Assembly (NCBI GenBank): GCA_965230425.1
Contig: CBDDKW010000002.1
Span: forward strand, 62,001 to 126,000
Origin: CBDDKW01 sp965230425
GTDB taxonomy: Bacteria; Pseudomonadota; Gammaproteobacteria; UBA1113
Direction of reading: 5' to 3'
DNA length: 64,000 nucleotides
Numbering within the stretch: position 1 is the stretch's first letter; each line of letters opens with the position of its first letter. A model generated the notes under the pieces. It had not been told where the DNA came from. It did not search any database and saw only the letters and a list, made by a program, of their open reading frames with translations. Below, in pieces: positions 26,861 through 36,681 of this stretch. The position numbers and the translations under genes were made by a program.

Positions 26861-28271
26861 ACTCTGATGATTTAGTCAAATGATGTTTACTAGTTCTATA
26901 AAAAAATAAAGGTGCTACAGAAAATATCACAATACCGAAAATTAAAAAGCCTTCATAAACAATAAGGTTACCCGTCTCCAAACTCGGTGGTGGTAAAAAA
27001 CCTAATGCAATCGTTAATGTACAAGTGATAAAACCAATACCCGCAATTAACCACATACCAAACTTACCACCGGGAACACGGTACGCTCTTGGTGTATCCG
27101 CTCGTTTGTAACGCAGTGCAATTGCCGCGGCAAACATGAAGAGATAAACCATCATAGCCAATTGTGCTGTTAGTGCGCTTAAGATCCAGTAAGTGCTTTT
27201 AATATCAGGAAACACTAAAAAAGCCGAACATAAAATTGTAAAGATAGTACCCTGAATCAGTAGGATGTTAATGGGTACCCCACGTTTACTTGTCTTCTGA
27301 AAGAAAGTAGGTAGGCAATCATCTCGTGCAGCGGCTAATAAACCTTTAGTTGGACCAATCACCCAGGCTGAAACACCACTCATACCACCAATAATAATTA
27401 ATATCGCAATAATGGGGCTCATCCATGCCATGTGAAACTTATTGAAGAAAATAGAAAACGCTTCGATCAGGCCAGAAACAATATTGATTTTATCGTGAGG
27501 TATGACCACAGCAATAGCCAAGGAAGCAAGAATCAGCGATAAAATAATGATCAGTGTGGAGTACAATAAAGCCTTTGGATAATCTCGTTGTGGATCTCTG
27601 ACTTCTTCGGCATGCATGGCAGACATTTCCATACCAATGAGGCCAAAGAGTACGGCAACAATAAAAGCCAGATTATCTGTATTGTGTACATCAGGGAAAA
27701 AGTCATGCCAGCTAAAGCCAATTTCACTGGGATGGCCGGTACTTAACCAAATGATACTTAAAATGATGATAAGCAACATGGGTAGCAATGTGCCAATAAT
27801 GGCACCTAGTATGCTGATAAAGCTTGATAATTTCATACCAAAGCAATTAACTAAGGTGGCTAACCAGAAGGCAGTAATCACGGCAATGAGAGTATAGGTT
27901 AGATTATTGCCCAGCGCAGGATTGATCACATAGGCCAGTGTTGAGGCAAGAAAGGTTAAAATCGTCGGATACCACACCACATTATAGATCCATAATAGCC
28001 AAATTGTGACCAAGGCCCAGCGTTTACCAAAGGCTTCACGCACCCAAACGTATAAGCCACCGGTATTTGGCCAACCAGTGGCCAATTCTGCAGCAACCAC
28101 AGCAATGGGTAAAAAGAAAAGCAAGGCACCTAAGATATAGAAGAACACAAGAGAGAATCCGTATTCAGCGCTGAATGGCAAGCTGCGCAAACTATCAACA
28201 GCAATAACATTGATCATAACCAAGCTGAAAATACTTAATACGCGCTTTGGTTTGTTATTTTCTTCTGCCAC
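26859..28271 (-). CDS. APC-superfamily amino acid permease (GadC-like)
   Basis: The 470-residue product has about twelve membrane segments. Its first helix carries the APC pattern (LVMINVIAVDSLRSLPFSAE), followed by AELATGWPNTGGLYVWVREA and FGLIGMEMSAMHAEEVRDPQ, all close to the glutamate:GABA-antiporter branch. The hydrophilic end of that branch's plug domain is short here. The substrate cannot be fixed from sequence. The start is a GTG with GAGGA upstream; no ATG lies close. The gene is convergent with epmA and divergent from the acetolactate synthase gene. Confidence 0.85.
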   Translation of the reverse strand: MAEENNKPKRVLSIFSLVMINVIAVDSLRSLPFSAEYGFSLVFFYILGALLFFLPIAVVAAELATGWPNTGGLYVWVREAFGKRWALVTIWLLWIYNVVWYPTILTFLASTLAYVINPALGNNLTYTLIAVITAFWLATLVNCFGMKLSSFISILGAIIGTLLPMLLIIILSIIWLSTGHPSEIGFSWHDFFPDVHNTDNLAFIVAVLFGLIGMEMSAMHAEEVRDPQRDYPKALLYSTLIIILSLILASLAIAVVIPHDKINIVSGLIEAFSIFFNKFHMAWMSPIIAILIIIGGMSGVSAWVIGPTKGLLAAARDDCLPTFFQKTSKRGVPINILLIQGTIFTILCSAFLVFPDIKSTYWILSALTAQLAMMVYLFMFAAAIALRYKRADTPRAYRVPGGKFGMWLIAGIGFITCTLTIALGFLPPPSLETGNLIVYEGFLIFGIVIFSVAPLFFYRTSKHHLTKSSE

Positions 28272-28594
28272 TCAATCCTCGCTGTTCATAACATGTACTC
28301 AACGTTTATCTTTGTCCAAGTTTAAAGAAAGATGGCTTTCGCGTCTACCAGGTAGTCAATGCGCACAGCGATAAAGCAGTTGCTCTTCTTTCAGGAGAGC
28401 AATTTATTATAAGAAAGTGTCAAAAATAAATAGCCGTTTCTGCTTGCTAATTTAGCACCGCGCTATAAAAGGTCAAAAAATAATCACATTATATATTTCA
28501 TTGAGTTCTAGTAACGAAAACCAAATAACAAACTATACTTAGTGGCTAGTACGGCAAGTGTAGTTACTCACAATCAAGCAGATAGGAGATTGAC
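28272..28594. other. Divergent promoter region of permease and acetolactate synthase genes
   Basis: About 320 bases. A hairpin (TTGCTCT with AGAGCAA, 28380-28386 and 28396-28402) is followed by TTTATT and may be an attenuator or terminator-like structure. I see no clear gene and no confident sigma-70 promoter. Confidence 0.35.
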
Positions 28595-30226
28595 ATGAAG
28601 GCATCTGAATTATTTGTACGTTGTTTAGAAAATGAAGGGGTTGAAACCATCTTCGGGATCCCAGGTGAAGAAAACCTGGATGTCATGGATGCCTTATTAG
28701 ATAGCAATATTCAATTTGTGACCACACGCCATGAGCAAGGGGCGGCTTTTATGGCCGATGTCCATGGTCGACTCACAGGTAGAGCCGGTGTTTGTTTAGC
28801 GACTCTTGGTCCAGGAGCGACCAATTTAGTCACTGGTGTTGCCGATGCGAATATGGACCGAGCGCCCATCGTTGCGATTGCCGGTCAAGCAGCCACCACA
28901 CGTTTACATAAAGAAAGTCATCAAGTCTTGGATTTGGTTGATATGTTTGCACCCATTACCAAGTATAGTACCCAAATTATCGAGCCATCGATTATCTCTG
29001 AAGTTGTGCGTAAGGCTTTCAAAGTGGCAGAAACAGAAAAGCCGGGTGCTAGCTTTATCGATTTTCCAGAAAATATTGCAGAAATGGAAATTGACCATGC
29101 ACCCTTAAAAGTACAAGCACCTACACCACCTACGCCACCGGCAGAAAAGGTGAAACAAGCCGCTATGGTTATCGAAGAAGCCGAGAAGCCAATTATCATG
29201 GTAGGTAATGGTGTTATCCGTCAAGAGGCTTCTGAGCAGTTAGTTAAATTTGCAGAGAAATTAAATATTCCTGTGGCGACCACCTTTATGGCAAAAGGTG
29301 TTATGCCTTTTTCTCATGAATTAAGTTTAGGTACAGTGGGTTTGCAAGCTCATGATTTTGTATCCTGTGGCTTTGATAGTGCCGATGTCATTATTTGTGT
29401 TGGTTTTGATATGGTGGAATATCATCCTTATCTTTGGCATAAGAATAAAGATAAGAAAATCATTCATATTGATGAGAGTCCTGCAGAGGTAGATGAATAT
29501 TATATTTTAGAGTTAGGTGTGATCGGTGAAATTGGCAGTGCTTTAGATAGTATTGCTGCGCAAGTAAATAAGAGCAAAGAAGATCAAACCAAAGAATTGA
29601 GACGCCGTATTGTTGCAGAAATGGAAGAACACGCAAATGATATGAGCTTTCCTATCAAACCACAAAAAATTGTCTGGGATATACGTCAAGCATTAGATCA
29701 TCATGATATTGCTATCAGTGATGTGGGTGCACACAAAATGTGGATGGCGCGTATGTATCAAGGTGAAATACCTAATACCTGTATTATTTCCAATGGTTTT
29801 GCTTCAATGGGGATCAGTGTTCCAGGAGCCATTGCAGCAAAAATGGCTTATCCAAATCGTAATGTCCTGGCGGTTACTGGTGATGCTGGATTCTTAATGA
29901 ATGCACAAGAAATTGAAACAGCAATGCGTATCAATATTCCTTTCGTGATTTTAGTGTGGAACGATAGTGAATATGGCTTAATTAAATGGAAGCAACAAGC
30001 CCATTTTGGACGTCCAAGTCATATTGATTTCACCAATCCCGACTTTGTAAAATTTGCCGAAAGTTTTGGCGCGAAGGGATATCGATTAGAGTCTACGGAA
30101 GAATTGGTGCCAGCGATTAAACAAGGTTTCGCGGATAATACTGTGGTTATTATTGATTGTCCGGTGGATTATTCAGAAAATATGAAATTGACGGAGAAAC
30201 TTGGGAAGTTAGTATGCAGTGATTGA
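28595..30226 (+). CDS. Acetolactate synthase, catabolic (AlsS-like)
   Basis: The enzyme joins two pyruvates to acetolactate using thiamine diphosphate. The 543-residue product shows the ThDP-enzyme layout. FGIPGEENLDVMDALLDS is at the start, the catalytic Glu lies in TRHEQGAAFMADVHGRLTG, and the C-terminal ThDP/Mg motif is GDAGFLMNAQEIETAM..VWNDSEYG. The substitution pattern (GDAGFLMN, VWNDSEYGLIKWKQ) is closer to AlsS than to biosynthetic IlvB. No regulatory subunit gene (ilvN) or decarboxylase follows; an aldehyde dehydrogenase gene does. AGGAG precedes the ATG. Confidence 0.85.
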   Translation: MKASELFVRCLENEGVETIFGIPGEENLDVMDALLDSNIQFVTTRHEQGAAFMADVHGRLTGRAGVCLATLGPGATNLVTGVADANMDRAPIVAIAGQAATTRLHKESHQVLDLVDMFAPITKYSTQIIEPSIISEVVRKAFKVAETEKPGASFIDFPENIAEMEIDHAPLKVQAPTPPTPPAEKVKQAAMVIEEAEKPIIMVGNGVIRQEASEQLVKFAEKLNIPVATTFMAKGVMPFSHELSLGTVGLQAHDFVSCGFDSADVIICVGFDMVEYHPYLWHKNKDKKIIHIDESPAEVDEYYILELGVIGEIGSALDSIAAQVNKSKEDQTKELRRRIVAEMEEHANDMSFPIKPQKIVWDIRQALDHHDIAISDVGAHKMWMARMYQGEIPNTCIISNGFASMGISVPGAIAAKMAYPNRNVLAVTGDAGFLMNAQEIETAMRINIPFVILVWNDSEYGLIKWKQQAHFGRPSHIDFTNPDFVKFAESFGAKGYRLESTEELVPAIKQGFADNTVVIIDCPVDYSENMKLTEKLGKLVCSD

Positions 30227-30238
30227 TGAGGTGCTATT

Positions 30239-30345
30239 GTGTACTGTTAGAAAGCTTTGCCAAAGTTCGGCTACATCCGTGTAGCTTGCGCTATCATCCC
30301 TGATAGCGCCTTTACTCACTTTGGCAAAGCTTTCTAACAGTACAC
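30239..30345. repeat. Long inverted repeat (28-bp perfect arms)
   Basis: The arms at 30239-30266 and 30318-30345 (starting GTGTACTGTTAGAAAGC) are perfect 28-base complements. The loop holds a second palindrome (GCGCTATCATCCCTGATAGC, part of 30289-30309). It lies 13 bases past the acetolactate synthase stop. It could act as a terminator-like or mRNA-stabilising structure or be a small mobile palindrome; no T run follows. Confidence 0.7.
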
Positions 30346-30483
30346 TCAGGTTAGTTTCATTCATCAACTTTAATATAAAATTCACTAACACTACTAAAAT
30401 GATTTCACTTTTAGGTGGGTGAATTTTATCTGGATATTATCGAAACTGAAAAATAAACTGTGTTGTAAGGTAGGGTTGGTAGT

Positions 30484-31935
30484 ATGGAAGATTTCCCTTT
30501 ATTGATTGCGGATGTGAATTCGCCGACGGAGAAGCATACGGTGTATGCGCCGTTTAATGGTGCAGCGATTGGGACATTAACGTATGCAGATGAGGCGTCG
30601 ATTGAGACGGCGTTGAGTACGGCGCATAAATTGTATCGTGATCGTGACCAATGGATCCCCATGGCGCAGCGTATTGAGATTTTAGAAAAAACGGTTGCCT
30701 TAATGACCGAGCGTATGGAGCATTTAGCTTTGGAAGCAGCGCGTGAAGGTGGTAAACCATTACAAGATTCCCGAGTGGAAGCGGCGCGTGCTATCGATGG
30801 GGTGAAAATTTGTATTGAAACCCTACGTACTGAGGCAGGTAAAGTGATCCCTATGCGTTACAATGTAGCCTCTGGTCAACGTGTTGCCTTCACGCAAAAA
30901 GAACCTATTGGTGTGGTTGTTGCTGTTAGTGCTTTTAACCATCCGTTAAATCTTATTGTTCACCAAGTAGCGGCTGCTTTTGCTGCAGGTTGTCCGGTGA
31001 TTGTGAAGCCAGCATCGGATACCCCATTGTCTTGTATGCGCTTTTTACAAATCTTACATGAAGCAGGCTGTCCTCTTGCCTGGGCACAGGGCTGTGTGGT
31101 TGCTAGCAATGACTTAGCTTCACGTTTAGTGACTGATGCACGGGTGGCGTTCTTTTCATTTATCGGTAGTGCCGGTGTGGGCTGGCATTTACGTAATCAA
31201 TTAGCGCCAGGCACACGTTGTGCTCTAGAGCATGGTGGTGTTGCACCGGTGATTATGGCTGCAGATGCTAATCTTGAGGTGGCTTTGCCTTTATTAACCA
31301 AAGGTGGTTTTTATCACGCAGGTCAGGTATGTGTATCAGTGCAACGAGTGTTTGCTCACCAATCTATTGCGGAACAGGTAGCTACAGGCTTAGCGGAACG
31401 AGCGGGGCAGTTAATTGTGGGTGATCCTACTTTGGCTGATACCGATGTAGGACCTTTGATTAGACATAGTGAAACGCAGCGAGTCAAAGAATGGGTGGAT
31501 GAAGCTGTCAATGCTGGTGCTAAATTAATTTGTGGAGGTAAAGTTATTTCTGATTCTACCTATGAATGTACGGTACTCTATGATCCACCCGCTGATGTGA
31601 GAGTGAGTAATAGTGAAGTCTTTGGTCCAGTTGTCTGTGTTTATCCCTTTACTGAATTAGATGACGCGATTGCGCGGGCGAATAGTCTACCGGTTTCATT
31701 CCAATCTGCCGTGTTTACTCAAAATTTAGAAACGGCAATGCGTGCTTATCAGCGTTTAGATGCTTCTGCGGTGATGATTAATGATCATACCGCATTCCGG
31801 GTAGATGGTATGCCTTTTGCTGGGTTGCGAGTTTCAGGTCATGGCGTGGGCGGTATACCTTATTCTATGGAAGATATGCAGATAGAAAAAAATGATGGTG
31901 TGGAAATCAGCAGAAATTCTATAGATTATCGTTAA
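30484..31935 (+). CDS. NAD(P)-dependent aldehyde dehydrogenase (lactaldehyde dehydrogenase-like)
   Basis: The 483-residue product is a complete ALDH-fold enzyme. It has the cofactor segment VSAFNHPLNLIVHQVAAAFA, the GSAGVGWHLRN loop and the catalytic Glu in ALEHGG. The catalytic Cys is in HAGQVCVSVQRVF, and EVFGPVVCVYPF lies near the C-terminus. It oxidises an aldehyde to an acid; the exact substrate is not visible. It follows the AlsS-like gene, so the pair may work in one pyruvate/aldehyde pathway, although the palindrome between them may split transcription. Confidence 0.85.
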   Translation: MEDFPLLIADVNSPTEKHTVYAPFNGAAIGTLTYADEASIETALSTAHKLYRDRDQWIPMAQRIEILEKTVALMTERMEHLALEAAREGGKPLQDSRVEAARAIDGVKICIETLRTEAGKVIPMRYNVASGQRVAFTQKEPIGVVVAVSAFNHPLNLIVHQVAAAFAAGCPVIVKPASDTPLSCMRFLQILHEAGCPLAWAQGCVVASNDLASRLVTDARVAFFSFIGSAGVGWHLRNQLAPGTRCALEHGGVAPVIMAADANLEVALPLLTKGGFYHAGQVCVSVQRVFAHQSIAEQVATGLAERAGQLIVGDPTLADTDVGPLIRHSETQRVKEWVDEAVNAGAKLICGGKVISDSTYECTVLYDPPADVRVSNSEVFGPVVCVYPFTELDDAIARANSLPVSFQSAVFTQNLETAMRAYQRLDASAVMINDHTAFRVDGMPFAGLRVSGHGVGGIPYSMEDMQIEKNDGVEISRNSIDYR

Positions 31936-31990
31936 AGCGGACAGTGATTTAGTTTAACGCGATTTTTCTCAGGCATTCCAAACAGGATAC

Positions 31991-32020
31991 ACCACGGGTT
32001 TACCCGTGGTTGTTTATTTC
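31991..32020. terminator. Bidirectional terminator between aldehyde dehydrogenase and purH
   Basis: A 9-bp perfect hairpin (ACCACGGGT and ACCCGTGGT, 31991-31999 with 32002-32010) is followed by TGTTTATTT. It lies between two convergent genes and could serve both. Confidence 0.7.
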
Positions 32021-33595
32021 TCAATGACGAAAATGCCGGACACCGGTAAATACCATGGCGATGCCAGCTTCATTAGCTGCGGCGATGACTTCTTCATCGC
32101 GAATAGAGCCACCAGGTTGAATAATAGCGGTGATGCCACAAGCGGCGGCAGCATCAATGCCATCACGGAAGGGGAAAAAGGCGTCGGAAGCCATCACAGC
32201 CCCTGCCACAGTTAAACCTTCATCTTCCGCTTTGATGCCGGCAATACGAGCACTATAAACCCGACTCATTTGGCCGGCGCCAATGCCCACGGTGGCTTGA
32301 TCTTTACAATATACGATGGCATTGGATTTCACAAATTTTGCCACCGACCATGCAAATAATAAATCTTGTAACTCTTGTTCATTTGGAGCGCGTTGGCTAA
32401 CTGTCTGCAGTTGGGTTGGATCAAGTTGATGGACATCTCTATCTTGAATCAGCAAACCTCCAGCGACCTTTTTATAGTCGTAGCTTGCTGGTGCCTGACT
32501 TGGCCATTGGCCACAGCTAAGTACGCGGACATTAGGTTTGCTGCTACAGATGGTTAGTGCAGCTTCACTCACCTCCGGCGCAATAATTACTTCAACAAAT
32601 TGTTTAGCAATGATAGCTTCTGCTGTTTGCGCTTCTAGTGTTTGGTTAAAGGCAATAATGCCACCAAAAGAGGAAGTCGGATCCGTCGCAAAAGCTCGCT
32701 CATAAGCTGTAAGTTGATTGTCAGCAATAGCTACGCCACAAGGATTGGCGTGTTTGACGATCACACAGGCAGGTGTTTCGTTAAATTCTTTGACGCATTC
32801 TAAGGCTGCATCAGTATCGGCAATATTATTATAAGACAAAGCTTTGCCTTGTAATTGTTGAGCATTGGCAATATTACCTGTCTCAGAGCTATGGGCACCG
32901 TAAAAAGCCGCCTGTTGATGCGGATTCTCACCATAACGTAGATCCGCAATTTTCACATAATCTGTCTGATAAACCTGTGAGAAGGTAGATTGGCTATTAT
33001 CATCTATTGTATTTAAATAATTTGAAATGCTGGCATCATATTTTGCTGTATGTGCAAATGCTTGTTTCGCAAGTTCAAAGCGAGTTTCTAGACTGATATG
33101 ATGCTCAGGATTGTCACGCAGTTCTGCTAGTACGGTATTATATTTCTCAGGATTCACAATGACTGAGACCGTACGGTAATTTTTTGCGGCAGCGCGGAGC
33201 ATGGTGGGTCCACCGATATCAATATTTTCGATAGCATCATCTAGTGTACATTGAGGATTGGCAATGGTTTCAGCAAAGGGATAAAGATTAACTACCACCA
33301 TATCGATAGCGACGATGTCATGTTCTGACATCACATCGTCGTCGATACCTGGGCGTCCTAGTAGGGCGCCATGAATTTTTGGATGGAGAGTTTTTACCCG
33401 GCCCCCCATGATTTCAGGAAAGCCGGTGTAATCTGATACGTCTGTAACTGGAATGTTATTTTGTTTTAGTAAGCTTGCCGTGCCACCCGTTGAAAGTAAT
33501 TGTATGTCCATGTCATGAAGGGCTTGAGCAAATTCAACAATCCCTGTTTTACACGAGACGCTTAAAAGCGCTCTTTTTATTTGTCTTACGGACAT
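32021..33595 (-). CDS. purH: Bifunctional AICAR transformylase/IMP cyclohydrolase PurH
   Basis: PurH makes the last two steps of de novo IMP synthesis. The 524-residue product has the N-terminal cyclohydrolase domain (LLSTGGTASLLKQ, GGRVKTLHPKIHGALLGRPG). It also has the C-terminal transformylase domain, with CVIVKHANPCGVA, DPTSSFGGIIAFN and SDAFFPFRDGIDAAA. It ends with the usual VFTGVRHFRH. AAGGA lies six bases before the ATG. It follows fis, as in many gammaproteobacteria. Confidence 0.97.
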   Translation of the reverse strand: MSVRQIKRALLSVSCKTGIVEFAQALHDMDIQLLSTGGTASLLKQNNIPVTDVSDYTGFPEIMGGRVKTLHPKIHGALLGRPGIDDDVMSEHDIVAIDMVVVNLYPFAETIANPQCTLDDAIENIDIGGPTMLRAAAKNYRTVSVIVNPEKYNTVLAELRDNPEHHISLETRFELAKQAFAHTAKYDASISNYLNTIDDNSQSTFSQVYQTDYVKIADLRYGENPHQQAAFYGAHSSETGNIANAQQLQGKALSYNNIADTDAALECVKEFNETPACVIVKHANPCGVAIADNQLTAYERAFATDPTSSFGGIIAFNQTLEAQTAEAIIAKQFVEVIIAPEVSEAALTICSSKPNVRVLSCGQWPSQAPASYDYKKVAGGLLIQDRDVHQLDPTQLQTVSQRAPNEQELQDLLFAWSVAKFVKSNAIVYCKDQATVGIGAGQMSRVYSARIAGIKAEDEGLTVAGAVMASDAFFPFRDGIDAAAACGITAIIQPGGSIRDEEVIAAANEAGIAMVFTGVRHFRH

Positions 33596-33642
33596 ACGTT
33601 TCCTTTACATTGCCAAGGTGGCCGGAAATTACTTGAAAGTGA

Positions 33643-33942
33643 TTATAGTAAATCGTAAATTTTCAATTTCTTACGCAAAGTACCACGACTAATGCCGAGT
33701 AATTTAGCTGCACGAGATTGATTGTTGCCAGTGAATGCCATTACTTTTTCTAATAATGGACGTTCGATTTGCTCAAGAACAATTTGGTATAATTGTGAAG
33801 GATGTTCACCATCGAGTTGAGCAAAATAGTTATCTAAAGCTTGACGAACACTTTCGCTCAGTGACTGGTTTTCCTTCACAGGTGTTTCAGCCATTGTTGT
33901 TTGCTCTAGTGGTCGTTCTACGATGTCTGTTAGTGTATTCAT
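33643..33942 (-). CDS. fis: DNA-binding protein Fis
   Basis: Fis is a nucleoid protein that bends DNA and tunes growth-phase transcription. From the ATG at 33942 it has 99 residues, the standard size; the open frame extends 22 codons further upstream but those residues are unlike Fis. The C-terminal helix-turn-helix (LLEKVMAFTGNNQSRAAKLL, GISRGTLRKKLKIYDLL) is diagnostic. AGAGAGG lies upstream. It probably forms an operon with purH; dusB, often next to fis, is absent here. Confidence 0.93.
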   Translation of the reverse strand: MNTLTDIVERPLEQTTMAETPVKENQSLSESVRQALDNYFAQLDGEHPSQLYQIVLEQIERPLLEKVMAFTGNNQSRAAKLLGISRGTLRKKLKIYDLL

Positions 33943-34109
33943 GCTACTACAGCCCTCTCTAAAGAAGTTATTAAGGTAAAATATCGGGTAATATACTATC
34001 CATCTCATTCCATGTGATGTGTGGACATATGAGATATCTACATCTATTGCCCGAGAGGGTAAGCCCCCAATCCTGTTGCTTCAGTGTCCACTTCGGCAAC
34101 GTGCTGACC

Positions 34110-34137
34110 ATTATAGCACCGGTTTTTTCATAAACAA
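34110..34137 (-). promoter_or_regulatory. Probable fis promoter with extended -10
   Basis: On the minus strand TGCTATAAT is a perfect extended -10 (TATAAT at 34115-34110). TTGTTT (34137-34132) is 16 bases upstream as a moderate -35. Transcription from here would give a leader of about 160 bases before fis, containing a small CCC-TCTC-GGG hairpin. Confidence 0.6.
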
Positions 34138-34207
34138 GTGATTAATTCGTGTTAATGTGATAATTTTTTTACGATAAGCTCAAATGTAAAAGGGAATGGC
34201 TTAGAAT

Positions 34208-35569
34208 ATGGATATCGTGATTGCCCATAGCCAATTATTGTTATTGATCGCCTGCCTGGCGGGATTTTTTATGGCCTGGGGCATAGGTGCCAATGATGTT
34301 GCGAATGCAATGGGTACTTCTGTGGGTTCAAAAGCGCTGACTATCACCCAAGCCATTGTTGTAGCTGCAATTTTTGAAACGGCAGGTGCCATTTTAGCCG
34401 GTGGCCAAGTAACCAATACCATTCGTAGCGGGATTATTGATCCCACACATTTTAGCAATCACCCGCAATTATTGATCTATGGCATGTTGGCTGCCTTATT
34501 AGCCGCAGGTACCTGGTTACTCATCGCTTCTTATTTTGCTTGGCCTGTATCCACCACGCACAGCATTGTCGGCGCTATTCTTGGCTTTGGTTTACTCAAT
34601 TTAGAGCCTGAATCCCTGCATTGGCATGTGGTTATGGCCATTGCTGGCAGTTGGGTCATTACCCCAGTGCTGGCTGGAGTGCTTGCCTATGTTGTGTTCA
34701 TTAGTATTCGCCATTGGATTTTTCTTGCACCCATGCCGATGCGCAATGCTTGTTTGTATTTGCCGTTCTATATTTTCCTTGTGGTATTTGTCATTGCCAT
34801 GATTACCTTACTAAAAGGCTTGAAGCCTCTGCATTTGCATATGGATTTAAGTGACAGTATTGGCTCAGCAGTGCTGGTAAGCGCTCTATGTGCGGCTGTG
34901 AGCGCTAAAAGAATTTATAAAATCTATCAAAAATACAAAAATAATAGTGAACATATATATAAACCCTCCCAATATCACGGTTCTGCAGTCAATGCGCCAC
35001 AAGAAAGCCAGAACAGCGCACAAATAGAACAAGGGGTACAAAGGCTGGATTTAGTCAGTATTGAAAAAGTCTTTGGTATTCTGACCGTTTTTACTGCCTG
35101 TGCCATGGCCTTTGCCCATGGATCTAATGACGTAGCTAATGCCATTGGCCCTTTGGCAGCAATTGTCAGTATTCTGAGCAGTGGTGGTCAGGTGACTACA
35201 TCGGCGGCTTTGCCCCTATGGATCCTCTGTTTAGGAGCCATGGGTATTGTCACAGGTTTAGCCATGTATGGGCATAAAGTCATCGCTACGGTAGGCGAAA
35301 AAATTACCGAATTGAGTTTAAGTCGCGCCTTTGCCGCATCCTTTGCCACAGCAACCACCGTGGTGTTAGCTTCTGGATTGGGTTTGCCAGTTTCAACCAC
35401 GCAAACCTTAGTAGGAGCAGTATTGGGGGTAGGCTTAGTGAGTGGTGTCGCTGCTCTCAATTTACGCGTGATTTTTGCGATTGTTGTGTCTTGGCTGGTG
35501 ACTTTGCCCGCAGGTGCGGTATTTGCCATTCTTTTCTTTAAAGCCTTCCAGTGGTTATTTTCGCTGTAA
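34208..35569 (+). CDS. pitA: PiT-family inorganic phosphate transporter
   Basis: PiT proteins import phosphate as a metal-phosphate complex with protons or sodium. The 453-residue product has the two inverted PiT signatures (GIGANDVANAMGTSVGSKAL near the N-terminus and AHGSNDVANAIGPLAAIVSI near residue 305). It also has two VSTT(H/Q) motifs (WPVSTTHSIVGAILG and GLPVSTTQTLVGAVLG). A hydrophilic loop of about 70 residues lies in the middle. It is divergent from fis. No PhoU-like gene is next to it. Confidence 0.92.
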   Translation: MDIVIAHSQLLLLIACLAGFFMAWGIGANDVANAMGTSVGSKALTITQAIVVAAIFETAGAILAGGQVTNTIRSGIIDPTHFSNHPQLLIYGMLAALLAAGTWLLIASYFAWPVSTTHSIVGAILGFGLLNLEPESLHWHVVMAIAGSWVITPVLAGVLAYVVFISIRHWIFLAPMPMRNACLYLPFYIFLVVFVIAMITLLKGLKPLHLHMDLSDSIGSAVLVSALCAAVSAKRIYKIYQKYKNNSEHIYKPSQYHGSAVNAPQESQNSAQIEQGVQRLDLVSIEKVFGILTVFTACAMAFAHGSNDVANAIGPLAAIVSILSSGGQVTTSAALPLWILCLGAMGIVTGLAMYGHKVIATVGEKITELSLSRAFAASFATATTVVLASGLGLPVSTTQTLVGAVLGVGLVSGVAALNLRVIFAIVVSWLVTLPAGAVFAILFFKAFQWLFSL

Positions 35570-35586
35570 ATAGCCCTTTTTCGATA

Positions 35587-36525
35587 CTAAAGTTCGCGCT
35601 TCTTTTTATATACTTTAGCCATACCTTCAGGGCGTGTTTTAAAGCGACGATGCTGCCAGAGATATTGCTCAGGATGTTGCAAAATGGCTTGTTCAAGTAA
35701 TTGATTCCAGCGCGTGGCGTCGGCTACAGCATCTTCAGTGGGAAAATTTTCTAAGATGTCGGCAACTACAATTTTGTAGCCTTTATTATTGGGCAAGCGA
35801 TAAGAGTATACCGGCATGACTAGGGCGTGGCGCAATCTTTTGAAACGAGATAATAAGGCAACTGAAGCAGCAGGTTGGCCAAAGAAAGGGGCAAATATAC
35901 TATGATGAGAGCCATAATCTTGGTCCGGCGCATACCATAAGGGAATATTATTATCCAAGCTGCGTAACATATTACGTAAATCTTTACGATCAATCACTTG
36001 ATGCACATAGGTTTGTCGACGTTTGTGCATAATATAATTGAATACAGGATTTTTATGAGCACGATACATTAAGTTAACTTTATAATGCTGCGCAGAAACT
36101 CGTCCTGCCATTTCTAAACAAGTGAAATGAGCGCCGTAGACAATTAAGCCGCGACCCTCTGCCTGTTGGAAAATGGTGGGTAATTTTTCCGCGCCATCAA
36201 AATGGCTCAGCTTCTTAACGCGTCGATCTGACATCCACCACGCCATTGCTGTCTCCATCGCTCCCATGCCTGCGGATTCAAAACATTGTTGCAGCAAGGT
36301 TGAATGTTCTTGCGCTGACAGGTCTGGAAAACATAATTGTAAATTAACTTCAGTAATATGGCGTCGATAAGGCGCAAAACGTAATAATAAACGCCCGAGC
36401 CAACGGCCAATGCCCAGTTGTATGGTATAAGGCAACAAGACGACTAGACGCATGACAAGCACCGCTAGCCACACGCCCCAATAGCGTGGTAATAAAAAAC
36501 GTGCTTGAAAGGTTGGTTGTTTCAT
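35587..36525 (-). CDS. lpxL: Lipid A biosynthesis acyltransferase (LpxL/HtrB-type)
   Basis: The enzyme adds a secondary acyl chain to Kdo2-lipid IVA at the inner membrane. I chose the ATG at 36525 (MKQPTFQARFLLPRYWGVWL), which gives 312 residues, normal for the family; the open frame extends 24 codons upstream. It has one N-terminal membrane helix, the catalytic HX4E (GAHFTCLEMAG), and YRAHKNPVFNYIMHKRR, PDQDYGSHHSIFAPFFGQPA and NQLLEQAILQHPEQYLWQHR. The enzyme could belong to the LpxL or LpxP/LpxM branch. Confidence 0.9.
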   Translation of the reverse strand: MKQPTFQARFLLPRYWGVWLAVLVMRLVVLLPYTIQLGIGRWLGRLLLRFAPYRRHITEVNLQLCFPDLSAQEHSTLLQQCFESAGMGAMETAMAWWMSDRRVKKLSHFDGAEKLPTIFQQAEGRGLIVYGAHFTCLEMAGRVSAQHYKVNLMYRAHKNPVFNYIMHKRRQTYVHQVIDRKDLRNMLRSLDNNIPLWYAPDQDYGSHHSIFAPFFGQPAASVALLSRFKRLRHALVMPVYSYRLPNNKGYKIVVADILENFPTEDAVADATRWNQLLEQAILQHPEQYLWQHRRFKTRPEGMAKVYKKKREL

Positions 36526-36611
36526 GGTGTTGTATTGTATGGGTATTCGTGAGCGCTGTCGATAAATCAACAGAGCATGTGATGGTAGCAGGCACAATAT
36601 ATATTATATGG

Positions 36612-36652
36612 CTCAAACACACCCCTAAATTTGCCTGGGGGGTATGTTTGAG
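36612..36652. terminator. Hairpin between effector-like gene and lpxL
   Basis: The arms at 36612-36625 (CTCAAACACACCCC) and 36639-36652 pair over 14 bases with one mismatch. It lies 30 bases past the stop of the upstream leftward gene, so it may end that transcript. There is no clean T run on the minus strand. Confidence 0.5.
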
Positions 36653-36681
36653 TGAGATGGCTTAAAAGCTTATGCTGTAAA

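Noticed and set aside
33995..34110. Possible structured RNA (6S-like) between fis and the phosphate transporter
   Set aside because: It does not match 6S conserved features; it is more simply the leader from the fis promoter.
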